Shown: positions 25,801-36,924, counted from the stretch's first letter. The stretch: DNA of 64,000 bases from Tubiluchus corallicola (GCA_030141605.1 JAQGDQ010000036.1:1-64000), one strand, 5' to 3'. Notes: a model not told the origin generated them from the sequence alone. Numbers and translations: made by a program.

Positions 25801-28800
25801 CGAAAGTCCACTATAATGAACAGAAACGTGTGGATTGACTTCAGGGCCGGATTAACACATAAGCAGATTAAGCACATGCTTAGCACATCAAAGCTGAGAG
25901 GGCAGCAAACTGGCAAAAACAAATTGAAAACATATAAAATATTAATAAAGTATGTTAAAGACCATAAAAGTCTTTTCTAATTCAAAATGTGAGGGAGAGG
26001 GTAAACGAGAATAAGGCACCTTGGCTGGGTTGGTTTTCATAGTAGGGTCTTCAGTCTCTTCACCTGTTATCAACATGTTTATACCTATTACCATGGCAAG
26101 TTTGCAACACTGTAACCACAACATCTGCAGCAGCCAATAACTAAGGTCCTACAGCAGGAAGTTTCATGACCAATGGCTCATGCAGTGGGGTCGTACTAAC
26201 TTCCTGTTTAACACCATTCAGGTCAGCAAAGGTCAAATATGATAAAGATTTACAACTTTACAAGTTCTTGAATTTTTTTATTGAAGATTTCACAGCAGTG
26301 ACAGCACCATACAATCTTTGGTCCATCACAGAGCTGTGCATCGAGTTTTTGATGTCAATAAAGAATTCAAGTGCATAAATCCTACAAAGAGCAATAGGTT
26401 TTGTTTTATATATGTTGCATAATTTGTATCACATAATATGTATGCTTGGAGCCATGAAACGTGCACACGGTAATGCGAGACAAAGGAAAGAACCGGGGCA
26501 CCAGGTGCTGGGTGTGCTTAAGGCACCAACACACTTTAATTTGTCCCACCTTCAAAGACCATCAAACTTATATCATACCATCATACTTCCAGGCAATAAT
26601 TATGTAATTACACCACAATAAAGTGTACATTGTTTTTACTTTCTGAGCTTTATAAGAAGCCTATTTTAAATACATTTTATTCCTAGTCATTCCACTAATT
26701 ACACGTTTAAGTGTGGGGGTGGGAATGCATATTTATTCCATAATACCCACACGAGGAAGTAGATAGCACTGTTGTTAGCGCTGACTAGCTTTTTACTCAT
26801 TGTAGTTAGGATTGGTGGTGATGAAAGAAAATATTGATGTTGCACATATTATAGCATTTCTGTCATTGTAAAATTCTTGTTACTGTCTTATAAGTGGCGA
26901 TGGCAGTTGCTGTAATCACTATAATAGTGGTCGTTATCATGGTGGGAATGGTGGTGGTGATGTTGCTTATTGTCACTGCTAAAGTTACAGCTTGCTGCTG
27001 GTGACAAAAATAATAGTAGCTGCTTTTGTTTATGATTAAAACATTGATTTCTGTTACTCACCCAGTCTTCTTCAAGTTTTAAAGCCTCGTTATAAACTTC
27101 TATAGCTGCTTTGTGTCTGGCCAGCAAATATCTTTAAAAAAACAAAAGATGCAACACAATGTAAACCTAAATAAACTCAATTTCCTTTTCAAGTGGAAAA
27201 CTTCTGAAGTTCAAAATGAAATGATAAATTAAGGTCAGAAAATTTCGTTACGAATTACTATTTTTTGCATTTAGGCCCTTTACAAATCATTCATCATAAT
27301 GCTTTTCAACAATTGAAACAAACTAGTACATTTATTTATTGTTTCTTGCACAATAAGAGCTGCATTTAGTGCCAAACTGCAAAAAATTTTCTGGAGATTT
27401 AGAAAGTTGAATAATGCCATAATTAAGATTATGTTTTACAGTCAGGTCCTTTTGAAATTCGAAGCGAGCTTGACAATGTCTACTGAACTCTGTATTATCA
27501 CGTAATAACAAACTATTCAAAATTTGGACTTGTGAAACTTAATCTCTTTACTTGCTAGGCTGGATTTTTCGAAAATAATTTTCTCACATAAACTGCAGTG
27601 AAAGTTTGAGTACTATTAATCAGCACTGAACTTCTTTGATAGAAAATCGACAATATATATTTAAACTAATATTTTGATTCTGGCCTTGAAGCTTTACAGC
27701 CAGATTTTGCATCTCCAGTATATCTTATTATGCCAAAGAATAAATAACACTTACAATGATCTTGCAACTTGTTTAAGATATTCCACATTTTTTGTGTTTA
27801 TAATGGAACACGTCTGAAATGCTTCAAGCGATTCTTGAATGTTTCCTTCGCTCCTTTTAATTAACCCTGCAATAAGTTCAGATGCTAAAATTTTGTACTG
27901 AAAGTGCAAAGTATGTTTTTTCATGACTTGAATAATTTGCACATGCATTTTTATACAATTTATTAATTGCTACAGTATCGTGCAACTATACATAAAACAT
28001 TACTCCCTTCAGGCTGCACTTTTTTGGATTAGCAACTAAACGCAAGTTTAGTACAAAACAAATGTCAAAGGAATTCCAGAAATTAAAAAGCAAAACTTAA
28101 AACAAAACAACACATGGCAATTTTTCAGATCATATCTCTTTTTGTTTGCTGTCTGAAATACACGCTTTATTTTCAAAATGCTTCTGATAATTAAATTTAG
28201 CTTAGACTTTTAATGACGATTGGAGAACACAACTAGCAGTATCGTTGCTCCTGGACAAAATTTTCGTAAGGCAGAAACCTTCTGCAAACATTCTGTACAG
28301 TTATGAAAGCAAAAATTATTAATGAAATGTACAGTACTATGCTAAAGATGTGTTAATAGTGTGTCAGTGCACTAGCTGTTCTGTAACAAAAGCTAGGCAA
28401 ATTTTAAGTTCATTATTTCAAATGAGATATGACGAGAATATGCTGATGTTGTGATTGTGTTCTACTGGTCTGGTACGGTGCCTCTTTGTGCAATCCAGTT
28501 TCAAAAAGCAGATAGCCAGACACTGTTGCCTTTCTGGTATGCATGATCGGGATATACAACAATGAATAATTGACAAATCAAGCTCTGAAGTGAAGTAATA
28601 ATTCTTAAAAGTAAATCAGTCTTAAAAACATCTTCCCTCTCAAAATTTTGAACTACGGCCTGAAATTGGGTACGTTTTTCCTTAAAATAGAAGCTTGTCC
28701 ACATTTTAGAAACCTTATAGGTATTTTATAGCTCATAAATGTATTTTGTTAAGTTTCTAAGAGTTTCACTAGGAAGTGCATCCTACTGCTGTTAACTTTT

Positions 28801-30958
28801 TCAATAATAATAATAATAATATTAATGATAACTGTATTAAGTAGTAGTAACGATAAATATTGCAATTAAATTGAATTAATAATAAGTGATGCAAAAAAAT
28901 AAGTGATAAAAAATAAGCACTGCACTACCTTGAACATACAAGGCATATTCGCACATTCCATTTGTTTCTGCTAATTGTTCCTTAATTAGAGACTTGGCAG
29001 CATCGTATTCTTTACGGACATAGTGTAAATGTATCAGCCAATTCCTCCTTTCTATGACTGGTAATTCAGGAACTAGAAAAACATTGAGCAACTTGTAAGT
29101 AAACGTTAATACATTTTTTAAACAATAAGTTTACATTAAAAGTACACAGAAAGACAGATTTTTTCTTATTCTACATTCCTACTTGTATGCAATACTGTGT
29201 ACACTGCCTGAAGATCTGTTTGCCCACTCAAAAAAGCCACTTAAGCAGATTTAAAGATTTTTAATACATAATTTGACATGTCAGAGATGAGCGTGTGCTC
29301 CACTTGTATATATTATGCAGCTTTGCAGGCTACCTGATTAGCATTTGCTTTTTCCAGTAAGCCGACTTGACCTTCTACCCACCATTTAAAGGTCACTAAC
29401 TGCTTCCTAAAATGTGGCCCTATCTGATTAATAGTTTCTGACTTGTGTAAGCTCCTTTCAGATATATTCACATAGCACTTCCACCTTTTCCTTTGAGCAA
29501 GTTCTGCTGTTTGTGTTTACTAACATTTACTGCTTGGAAACCAGTTAGAAAATTACTAGGAAAGTCCTGCTTCTATTAATTCAACAATAATTTTTGTTGC
29601 GAGAAATGCCATTGGTGTAATTGCATAAGGACATATCATTTATTGACAAGAAGAACATTACAAGCTAGTGCCCTTCAAGGCTTCTATCAGTTTGATCTCG
29701 ATTTAGGTTGGATTAACATTACAACACCATGTCTGAATTCAATTTGTTGGTTGTGAGTTTGGGTGTGAGTTGAGCACTATTCATATTATTGATTTCTAAG
29801 TATGCAAGTGATTAGGGACTTTAAAGTCACAGCTCACTGTGACAGTAAATGGCCACTACTCTCAGGTGCCCACAGTAAGTCTTGCTTAATGTCTTACTGT
29901 TAGCGATGATGAAACTTTGCCAAGTTTAATGTCAAAATTAGTTTCTGACTGTTTAGTATGCCTCATTTAGCATACAGTATCACATCATAGTAAATATTAT
30001 GTCATGTGAGACCCTTTCAAACAATCTTTGCTTTTTTGCTGAATAATTACGCTATACCATTGTTTTAAATATCAAGTATCTATTAGCTTAATTTAAAGCG
30101 CTCAACTTGCCTGCCACTAAGCCAGTTCAAAAATTTGAATCAAAGACTGTAAGTGAATCTGCTACAGTCAATTTAATATTCTCTGTGACGAAAGTAAGTT
30201 CAAACCTTTAACATTTTTTACAACAGGTGGTGGTGGAGCTGATGCAACTGAACCTTTCTCATTCAAATTATCAGTTTCGTAATTAAGTTCCTGCAAAAGA
30301 ACAGGCATCATTTGCAAATGATTGAACATAGGTTTACCTTATCAATATATACTATTATAATATACAAAACAGTAATTAACAACAACTATTGATTTTCCTA
30401 TATAAATAAGACAGGAGGTGGAGCAAAAACAATAGTGAACTAGTAGAGGATAATTTGTTTTCTGCCCGGTAAGTGACTTGGAACATAATCCAAAACAAAA
30501 CTAAATATGACAGTTTCAATAGGCAAGGTTGTATTAACTCAAGCCATGCCAATGTAGCACCTACTTAATTGCATTCTAAAAATTCTAACTCAATCTCTGT
30601 AAACAAGGTGTAGGTTAGGTTAACATCTAGCTGTTTTGTAACCAGCAAATAAGAATATTCAAAGCATATTGCATGGAATTTGCAGTGTAACCCATTTGCA
30701 AAATTTAACTATTAAGAACTAATTTAAACTAGATTTCTTTGATTAAACATTGCTGCTAACACACACATGGCAGTAATGTAGAACTTTGACAATATTGTAC
30801 CTTATTTTTGCTAGCTGATAGTGGACAGTTTTATGAAAAAAGGCAATTTTAAAACTTGGTGTTTAAAATTCCTAGAACCAATTACATGCTTAGGAGCACA
30901 AAGATAATTAGACAATATGTACCTGTAGTATTTTATCTTCCACATTTGTTTCAGTCAT
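13543..30958 (-). CDS. BBS4: BBS4, Bardet-Biedl syndrome 4 protein homolog (13 coding exons)
   Basis: BBS4 is a tetratricopeptide-repeat (TPR) subunit of the BBSome, the coat that moves membrane proteins into and out of cilia; it also works at centriolar satellites. Coding exons on the minus strand: 30958-30923, 30290-30206, 29072-28929, 27884-27755, 27131-27062, 25341-25288, 24474-24347, 19224-19085, 18059-17923, 17684-17513, 16423-16354, 15865-15721, 13896-13543. All have AG/GT borders, all phases fit, and the sum is 1665 bases (554 residues plus stop; human is about 519). Unmistakable BBS4 stretches are [72 protein letters not shown] and [20 protein letters not shown]. The frame is intact and no key region is missing. 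The last exon encodes a poorly conserved tail and is triplicated downstream. The 5.1 kb intron after exon 7 and the last intron hold TIR elements. Confidence 0.95.
14318..15401. mobile_element. 1.1 kb TIR element in the last BBS4 intron
   Basis: Arms 14318-14389 and 15331-15401 are inverted copies of about 70 bases. Outer ends read GGC(CT)..TTCAAAAG; the inner part of each arm contains CAGCTGTCCGCCATTTTT or its complement. The ~940-base interior has an 85-codon open frame (14475-14732, plus) that I do not recognise and that shows no transposase motif. Most likely a non-autonomous DNA transposon. I could not settle a target-site duplication. Confidence 0.75.
15721..15865 (-). CDS. BBS4: BBS4 exon 12
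   Basis: 145 bases. [18 protein letters not shown] corresponds to the last TPR of the family; a Gln/Glu-rich helix follows. Acceptor GTTATTTAG, donor GGAG|GTAAAT, phase 0. Confidence 0.88.
16226..16241. repeat. Short ATC microsatellite
   Basis: Four to five ATC repeats on the plus strand in BBS4 intron sequence. Confidence 0.6.
16354..16423 (-). CDS. BBS4: BBS4 exon 11
   Basis: 70 bases encoding [20 protein letters not shown], the family's [14 protein letters not shown] helix pair. Acceptor CTTCTAG, donor ACAA|GTAAGC, phase 2. Confidence 0.92.
17513..17684 (-). CDS. BBS4: BBS4 exon 10
   Basis: 172 bases encoding [20 protein letters not shown] and the following TPR. Acceptor TATTCCAG, donor GCAA|GTAAGT, phase 1. 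Confidence 0.94.
17923..18059 (-). CDS. BBS4: BBS4 exon 9
   Basis: 137 bases encoding [16 protein letters not shown] and [18 protein letters not shown], the most conserved part of the family. ATTTTAG acceptor, GCT|GTAAGT donor, phase 0. Confidence 0.95.
19085..19224 (-). CDS. BBS4: BBS4 exon 8
   Basis: 140 bases with [18 protein letters not shown] and [20 protein letters not shown], nearly identical in pattern to vertebrate BBS4. Donor GCGG|GTAAGT, phase 1. Confidence 0.94.
19634..20434. mobile_element. TIR element family 1, copy A (in BBS4 intron)
   Basis: The core terminal repeat is CACTAGCCGAAGTAGG at the left end and CCTACTTCGGCTACTGG at the right. The match is weaker further out: GTTGGGAGCGGAATAGG against the complement of GCGTACACCACGCCCTAC. 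Subterminal copies of the same motif (CCCAAGTAGGA, ACCTAGGAC, CCCAAATAAGAC) recur inside. No transposase frame, so non-autonomous. Copies B (36925-37624) and C (46264-47010) align over most of the length. Confidence 0.85.
20655..21405. mobile_element. Possible TIR element
   Basis: GCAGTTTAGGTGGTTCTT near 20655 recurs inverted near 21381-21403 (AAGAACCACCTAAGCCGC). About 740 bases lie between, with no recognisable coding. The arms are short (~20 bases), so this could be a chance or fragmentary pair. Confidence 0.4.
22497..23820. other. Repeat-like intron sequence, possibly a hAT-type remnant
   Basis: It begins with CAGTGTTGGGTTCAGC, a start typical of hAT-like elements, and AGCTTGTAGC near 22610 recurs inverted as GCTACAAGCT near 23778. 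22885-23045 is rich in CAGCTGA/TCAGCTA motifs. No coding content; the boundaries are uncertain. Confidence 0.35.
24024..24098. repeat. (TA)n/(TATG)n microsatellite in BBS4 intron
   Basis: An uninterrupted run of alternating TA with TG and GTA variants, about 75 bases. Confidence 0.95.
24347..24474 (-). CDS. BBS4: BBS4 exon 7
   Basis: 128 bases encoding a full TPR ([20 protein letters not shown] and on to [10 protein letters not shown]). Donor TAGA|GTAAGT, phase 2; followed by the longest BBS4 intron (5.1 kb). Confidence 0.92.
25288..25341 (-). CDS. BBS4: BBS4 exon 6 (54 bases)
   Basis: A small exon of 18 codons, [18 protein letters not shown], matching the family's HNLGVCYIYL helix. TTTACAG acceptor and AAG|GTAAGT donor, phase 0 on both sides. 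Confidence 0.88.
25843..26560. mobile_element. Possible degenerate hAT-like element in BBS4 intron
   Basis: The left side starts CAGGGCCGGATTAACACA, a form common at hAT ends, followed by AAGCACATGCTTAGCACA. Near 26500-26545 similar wording appears (GGTGTGCTTAAGGCACC). I found no clean inverted terminus and no intact transposase frame. Confidence 0.35.
27062..27131 (-). CDS. BBS4: BBS4 exon 5
   Basis: 70 bases encoding [20 protein letters not shown], which matches the family's [16 protein letters not shown] region. Donor GACTGG|GTGAGT, phase 0. Confidence 0.9.
27755..27884 (-). CDS. BBS4: BBS4 exon 4
   Basis: Acceptor AAAATTTTAG, donor CATT|GTAAGT. It encodes the TPR with [15 protein letters not shown] and [11 protein letters not shown] nearer upstream TTTCAG would put a stop in frame, so the TTTTAG acceptor is preferred. 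Confidence 0.9.
28929..29072 (-). CDS. BBS4: BBS4 exon 3
   Basis: Acceptor TTTTTCTAG, donor CAAG|GTAGTG, phase 1 to phase 1. It encodes the conserved start of the TPR body, including [20 protein letters not shown] and the CEYALYVQ motif. Confidence 0.92.
30206..30290 (-). CDS. BBS4: BBS4 exon 2
   Basis: 85 bases after TTTTGCAG, ending AAAG|GTTTGA in phase 1. It encodes an acidic linker with a short proline run ([12 protein letters not shown]) before the conserved body. Confidence 0.75.
30923..30958 (-). CDS. BBS4: BBS4 exon 1 (start codon)
   Basis: 12 codons, [12 protein letters not shown], ending CAG|GTACAT in phase 0. Chosen as the start because it is the only ATG joining exon 2 in phase with a good donor; the human N-terminus is likewise short and unconserved. 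Confidence 0.7.
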
Positions 30959-32329
30959 GTTGTCCTCAGTCTTCAAGACAATGATGATTTAGCCCATACT
31001 GTTACATTATAACCTTTCAAGTTAGTGTAAATAAAACAATACAGTTTTCAAAAATACAATGTCGAACAGCCAGTGGAGTCCAAGTTAAGAAATAAAATCG
31101 GGGAACAGCAGTTGTGGGATACCAGCTATGGTACAAATCACATAACAGTATTACAGTACATAGAAAAATGTTGACTTTAATGACATAATCAAGATTAAAA
31201 CTGACTCTCAACAAAGTTACAGTGTGCAAAGGCAGCTAAAGTTATCAAATTTTAAAGGAAAACTTTTGGAGTATAAAAGTACATTAAATACAAACGATAG
31301 TTCATTAACGCAACTGTACATTTGCAGCCTCACTGCAAAATAATTCTGTTGGCCCGTAGCATTCAGTGGTAAAAATTTTTGGCTATGGCGTCAGGTAAAC
31401 TTTTGATGCCATTGGCAGCTCTTCCTAAAGGCATCTCTTAACCAAGGGTCTCCTCTAACACATAGGTCAGCTGCAATTGCAGTACCTGAGGGTAGTTAAG
31501 CCACTGCAATGGTTTAAAAAAGTGGCTGGTAGTGTGGTATAACACAAGCAGAGTAAATTCATGAATAAAATATGGTTCATAACTTGAACTCCCTCCATAT
31601 AACACCAATTCTTTACAACTTACATTAGTTGCTTCTTTTAAGTAATTCAAAATTCAAGTAATTACTTTTCTGTATGGAACTTTTTTTGTACTGGGTGCAA
31701 AATATTGTATGGAAAATGTGCTACCTATTTACACAATCTCTCTGATTTTCATGCAGAAATACTTATGACAGAGTTGCAAGTTGTAACCATAAGGTAGTAG
31801 TGTATCGAGAGCCAGATACAAACAAGAAACTTATGGGTGTTGGGCTTCTGCTGTTATTGCACTTAGCGTTGTGCATTATCCAAACAAAAATCATTACTGA
31901 GCAGAATCCGTATTTTTTTCAATTTTCCAAAATGAAACAAGCCAAAACCACAGTAGGCCTAATTCTACAAGCACAATCAAGCAACTTTGTTCAAGTTTCG
32001 AGTCGGCTCCAATAGGGCTAAGCAAGCAAAAGGGTTAATTTACAATTTTAGCTTAGAGTATAATGCAAAGAGAATCTTAGCAACAGCAAATTATTAAAGA
32101 AAACTTGACTTTGTCAATACAACAGGTTATTTGAAAGGCCTCTTGTTAAAATAATTTCGTGTAACCATACACAAATGTGTTACTAAAACTAGTAAAAGAT
32201 GGAGATCATCATCCAATGAATCATACGTCCAGTGACATGATTCTGCTCACTTCCCTATGCCAGGACTCCCTGCTTGCCACAATGCCCCAAGTACATTTAT
32301 TTCTAAAGATCAATGCTGAAGTGTTTAAT
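30959..32329. other. Upstream region of BBS4, no gene recognised
   Basis: It must include the BBS4 leader and probably its promoter. Nothing else is supported: the open frames are short and show no family features. Confidence 0.5.
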
Positions 32330-32460
32330 CTTTCTGTGCAAAAGCTAAATATGTTAACATTTGTCCTCCTGCAGGTTTTTTAGTTGGTTCCATGGCTTGT
32401 TGAAGAGCTATCTTCACTGGAATATCATCAGGCAGTCTAAGCATATTATATAAGTAAAAT
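32330..32460 (-). mobile_element. LINE 3'-end coding fragment
   Basis: The minus strand encodes LRLPDDIPVKIALQQAMEPT followed by a Gly/Lys-rich stretch. It has the form of the far C-terminus of RTE-like reverse-transcriptase proteins (LRMPDDR.P..AL...). The same sequence wording recurs at 45840-45890, so the two are copies of one family. Confidence 0.6.
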
Positions 32461-32669
32461 AAATTATAATGACAAAGACCTCTGCTTAGAAACGATGATA
32501 GACGTGTACGGTGTAGAGACAAATAAACCAAGATTCGATATTTCACGAAATTTATGTAAAGAACTTCTATGTAGTTGAAAAGCACAGAAGTTTTTGAACA
32601 AGGACGTGTTTGTCAGGCCACAATCTTCGTGTGTGTAGTAGGTAATCTAAGCATATTATATAAGTAAAA
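32436..32669. repeat. 24-base perfect direct repeat flanking 186 bases
   Basis: TCTAAGCATATTATATAAGT plus AAAA occurs at 32436-32459 and 32646-32669; a few more bases to the left also agree with two mismatches. The first copy belongs to the LINE fragment, so the 210-base block looks either inserted with a long target duplication or produced by a local duplication. Confidence 0.8.
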
Positions 32670-32952
32670 GATTCAGAGTTATCAATTGATTGAAATATAC
32701 AAGACGGGATATCCTGACTAAACTAATTACATCACCACCGTACATGCAAAGAATATCAACCACAGAAAGTAGGGGAACGCATACTGCGCAGTAGTTCGCG
32801 CAGTTAGTGTCGCCCTAGCGGCAGACCATTACGGACTGTTGTTGTCAGGTACGCTACAGCGCAGCTGTTCGCTGTAGGCACACCGGTGTGTAGTGTAGCA
32901 GATGAATTGATGAGACCACCAAAGGCAGGTTAGTCGACAGGCGCTCACAAAT

Positions 32953-33016
32953 TGCTCAGCAGTGAGTTGCAAAAACATAAATAAAATCTTGTTAAATTTC
33001 TCGAGGATGCAGCCAG
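32953..33016 (+). pseudogene. Degraded THAP-domain first exon, left palindrome arm
   Basis: The frame encodes CSAVSCKN, then a shortened stretch and LLNFSRMQP before a CCAG|GTAATT donor. Compared with the right-arm copy it has lost bases in the middle, removing part of the NTNENARISF segment. The C-x4-C pattern at the start is kept. Confidence 0.55.
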
Positions 33017-34383
33017 GTAATTATAACAAAATGCTAATTATAACACTGTTTTGTAACTTTTGTTACAAGTTAAATATATGTACACTAGGCAAAGAATGCA
33101 AGGCCTACACCTGTCTTTGGCGATTTATAGCAGCTGTTATATTTTTGAATATTATTTAAAGCAAGCATATGGCCCTAAGAATAATTAGTAGTTAAAAAAA
33201 ACTATTATATTCGTATCTCATGAAAATTAATATGCTTATTTGCAAAAGAAGTTAAAAAAAGTTGAACATAAAGAAAATTTGCAAATACCTGGCTCAATTT
33301 TTCTAAAAAAACATTCCTATGTAATATGTTTTTATCAGGAAATATAACTTGAAGAAACATTAGGACTGACTTTCGTATGTAATACCTTCCATAGAAACAA
33401 ATCGATTTTTTCAGTAGAGCAAATTTTTCCAGAACAAAACTTAATCTAAGCGTCTACATGTTTTGTTAATTCCAAGTTAAAAGATGTTTAAAAAGCATAT
33501 AATCACACATTGGCCCTTGTTATGAGTTGGAGTTGGTTATAAAATCACGTTGAACAAACGGAGATGCATTTTGAACATTACTCCTTTTTTTATTATAAGT
33601 GAACAAAAAATAGCAAAACGAAACATCAGAGCTGTCATCCTAAGCAGTCGGCATTACTTCCACCTCTATAACAACCAACTAACTAGGTCAAAATCAAGTT
33701 ACGGAGTTCAGGTGAGAAGCCAACCTGGCGTATAAATTAGAATCGGCAGGCGTGTCATAACACTTTATATATCATGTGTAGACGTCACTTGTATTTAGCC
33801 TATTTTTTAAGATTCAGTTAGGCTTACGTCAAAATAAGTGTTCATTAAATGCAGTTTGTTTACGTGTAAAAAATGCACTTGTATAAGCGTACTAATAAAA
33901 CACCTGCGGCTAAATCCACTGACAAGTCTTGATAAACATTATTTATTGATGGGCTTAAATTAATTGATTTTATACAGGCCTAGTTGATAAAGGCAATCAT
34001 TTTACATAGTTAAATACATATATAGGCTCAGCTTCATAGAATCCTTGTATGTAATAATGCATACATCATACATGCATGTGAGTGTGTGTGCAGGGGTGTA
34101 TCAAGACGTTACAACGCCCTAGGCTAGCAGTTCAGTCCTACTCATCTCCTACTGTAATGATTATTTATATATGAAGCACCGTATGCAATTACTTGTTGTT
34201 TGCGTGCGTGCATGTGCTAATTATTTATATACAAACCTACAATATAATATGTGTGTAATTATATAGAATAATTGCAGGGCACGTAAATGCGTGCAATTTT
34301 TAATGTGCCAATCCGCCACCTTGCATTGGAGTGAAACGACCAAGAAACAAATGGCAGAACCTTCAACAAAAGGAAAAGAAGGA

Positions 34384-34458
34384 TCTCTCTCTTTCTCTCT
34401 CTCCCCCTCTTTCTCTCACTCCCTCCCTCTCTTTCCCTCAAAAAGAGGGAAGGAGAGA
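34384..34458. repeat. CT-rich tract in the inner palindrome arm
   Basis: CTCTCT/CCCTC-rich run; its counterpart GAGAGA-rich run is at 35310-35385 in the opposite arm. Confidence 0.85.
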
Positions 34459-36660
34459 AAATCAAATAAATCAATAAAAAATGCATTACTTTTTTACAAC
34501 GTAGGCAGCCCATCACGCAGTCAACTAGCCTCTTTCCTCAGGAAGAACAATAAAGTTTTACTTACAAGAAAACTGGAGAAGTATTTGCAAGTACATAATA
34601 CAAACTTATTGCTACAACTGTTTTTCGTTTTCATGATGTGTTTTTAGTTTTATAAAACTAATAATTGCTTTTATTTGAAATATTCTTCTTTTATTAAAAG
34701 CGCAAAAGTGACTTATCAAAATAGCATGTTAATGCGCCGCTCAAAATTTTTTAATGATTCGCCGTTTGATGCCGCCAGCATAGCCGCTAATCGCAAAAAC
34801 GAAATACGTAACAATAGTCTTCGTCATTCCTCTTATACACTTTGGTACATGAATGTAACCTATATCAATGTGTAAAAAAATAAGAAGTAACCAAATTCTA
34901 TTGCTACGATTTCGTTTTTACGATTAGCGGCTATGCTGGCGGCATCAAACGGCGGATGATTAAAAAATTTTGAGCAGCGCATTGACTGTAATTATATTCT
35001 TAAGTTCACCAATAATGTTGGCATACGCGCAATTTCGATAAGCCAAAATCACTTTTGTGATTTTAATAAAAGAAGAATATCTCAATTAAAAGCAATTGAT
35101 AGTTTGAAAAAACTGAAAACATTTCATGAAAAGGAAAAAAAATGTAGCAATAAGTTTGTATTATGTATTTGCAAATACTTCTCTAGTTTTCTTGTAAGTA
35201 AAATTTTATTGTTCTTCCTGACGAAAGAGGCTAGCTGACTGCGTGATGGGCTGCCTACTATGTAAAAAATAATGCCTTTTTTAATGATTTATTGATTTTT
35301 CTCTCCCTGCCTCTCATGGAGAGAAAGATATGGAGGGAGAGAGAAAGAGAGACAGTGAAAGGGAGGGAAAGAGAGAGAAAGAGCGATCACGTTAACAAAT
35401 GATTAGTATAAGCTCCTTACCCATTTTGTGCCTATGCGAAATAAGGAAAAGCAAATCCTGTTTATCTTGTTCAGCGATTACTGCAAGTCCAAAGCGCAGA
35501 CCACTTCAAAAAATGAGCCATGCTTCATCTTTGTTTAGGTAACTTAAAGCATATCACAAGCTAGACTTATGCAAAAAATCCGAGAATCCTCAAACGAACT
35601 CTCGGGTCTCTCCACAACAATAATTTTATTTGTCGTGTATCCACATTATTATAACATGTATATAATTATGTTATGTAAGTCCAATTATTCAGTATAAATT
35701 ATTACAATAAATTTTTCTTTAACTTTGTCACTGTTTTTGAGTTAGCTGACATGATGATCTGATAGGTGTTTCGCTACCCTTTCTCTTGCGCCCACTTATA
35801 TAATCACTTCTTCACATATATTTCCTTCCTTTTGCTTTTGTGTAAATTTTACGTGTTTAGTAGTTGTAATTTTATGTAAATCTGCTTTAAGAGAGATTAA
35901 TAAACATGTCTATATCTGCCTAGACGTTATTAGTATTTCAGTTTTTTTATTTTGTCAACATAGTCTTATACTAACTTGTATTTTTACCAATTGCTTTTGC
36001 CATAACATTATTTTGTGTATATGCTTTTGGATGTAGAATTGCCAATGTACACTGCAGTTAAAGTATTTGTGCAATAAAAATGAAATGAAATGAATTATTA
36101 CTATGCCATGAACGATATAGTACTAAGCCTGGCTGTAGGAACCAGAGACGTGGAAAAGATATCTTCCCATATCTCTGGTGAGTGGCAGGAACTGTGGCCT
36201 CTGCTGTGATACCTGCTCCTGAAATATAAGTGTTACATGCTCCTGAAAAAAATTGTTTTTTTATGAAAGGTATATTACACATGACAGTCGGGCCTGATAT
36301 TTTTCAAGATATATTTTCTAGGAAAAACTTGAAATGGGAATGTTTTCTGGAAAAAGCATTTCTCCTTAAACAGAATATTACGTGAGCCGGGTTATCTGCA
36401 AACTTTCTCTATGATGAACTTTCTTAACTTATTTTGTAAATAAGCCTATTACTTTTTACGAGATATGAATACAATAATTTAATTTTAACTAATAGTTGTT
36501 CTTAGTGCCTTATTCTTGCTTTAAAAATATCACAGCTGCTATAAATCGCCAAAGACAGAAGTAGGTCTTGCTGTGTTTGCTTAGTGTACAAAAATTTAAT
36601 ATTTTAATTTGTAACAAAAGTTACAAAACTGTGTTATAGTTAAAATTTTGAAATAATTAC

Positions 36661-36787
36661 CTGGCATGCTCCTCGGGAAATTTAAAAAAGATATTCTAGC
36701 GTTTTCATTTGTGTTTTTGCAATACACTGCTGCGCAGTAATGAGCGCATGCCGACCGGCCTAGGTTTGGTGCAAGCATTTCATGCAT
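36661..36787 (-). pseudogene. THAP-domain first exon, right palindrome arm
   Basis: The minus-strand frame includes CAAVYCKNTNENARISFLNF, then PRSMP, ending at a CCAG|GTAATT donor. The C-x4-C-K-N...SF..FP pattern is the start of the THAP zinc finger, a DNA-binding domain used by P-element transposases and THAP proteins. The remaining ligands (C-x2-H) would lie in later exons, which I could not find, so this is a fragment. Confidence 0.65.
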
Positions 36788-36924
36788 TCGTCTGCTAGAT
36801 ACCGGTGCGCGAACAGCTAGGCGATAGCGTACCTGACGACAACAATCGTCAACCTTATTTCTGTCCCGTTAGGGCGACATTAACTGCGCAGGACCCCATA
36901 CTTTCGGCGGTGCGTTGCGGCTTT

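Larger units (their letters stand above)
32764..36910. mobile_element. Giant (4.1 kb) palindromic foldback-like element with a THAP exon in each arm
   Basis: Outer arms 32764-33415 and 36238-36910 pair as inverted copies with moderate divergence (shared GTCGCCCTA, GTCAGGTACGCTA, CACCGGT, GCGATTTATAGCAGCTG). Inner arms 34380-34822 and 34892-35360 also pair (AGCATAGCCGCTAATCG, GGCAGCCCATCACGCAGTCA, pyrimidine/purine tracts), leaving a spacer of only about 70 bases. Intermediate stretches (33416-34380, 35360-36238) do not align convincingly by eye. Each outer arm carries, facing inward, an exon-like piece of a THAP zinc-finger domain ending at CCAG|GTAATT. Probably a foldback-type DNA transposon that once carried a THAP-class (P-element-like) gene; no intact transposase remains. 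Confidence 0.75.

Noticed and set aside
34259-34516. Frame rich in Glu/Arg on the minus strand of the palindrome
   Set aside because: It is a translation of the CT/GA microsatellite, not a gene.
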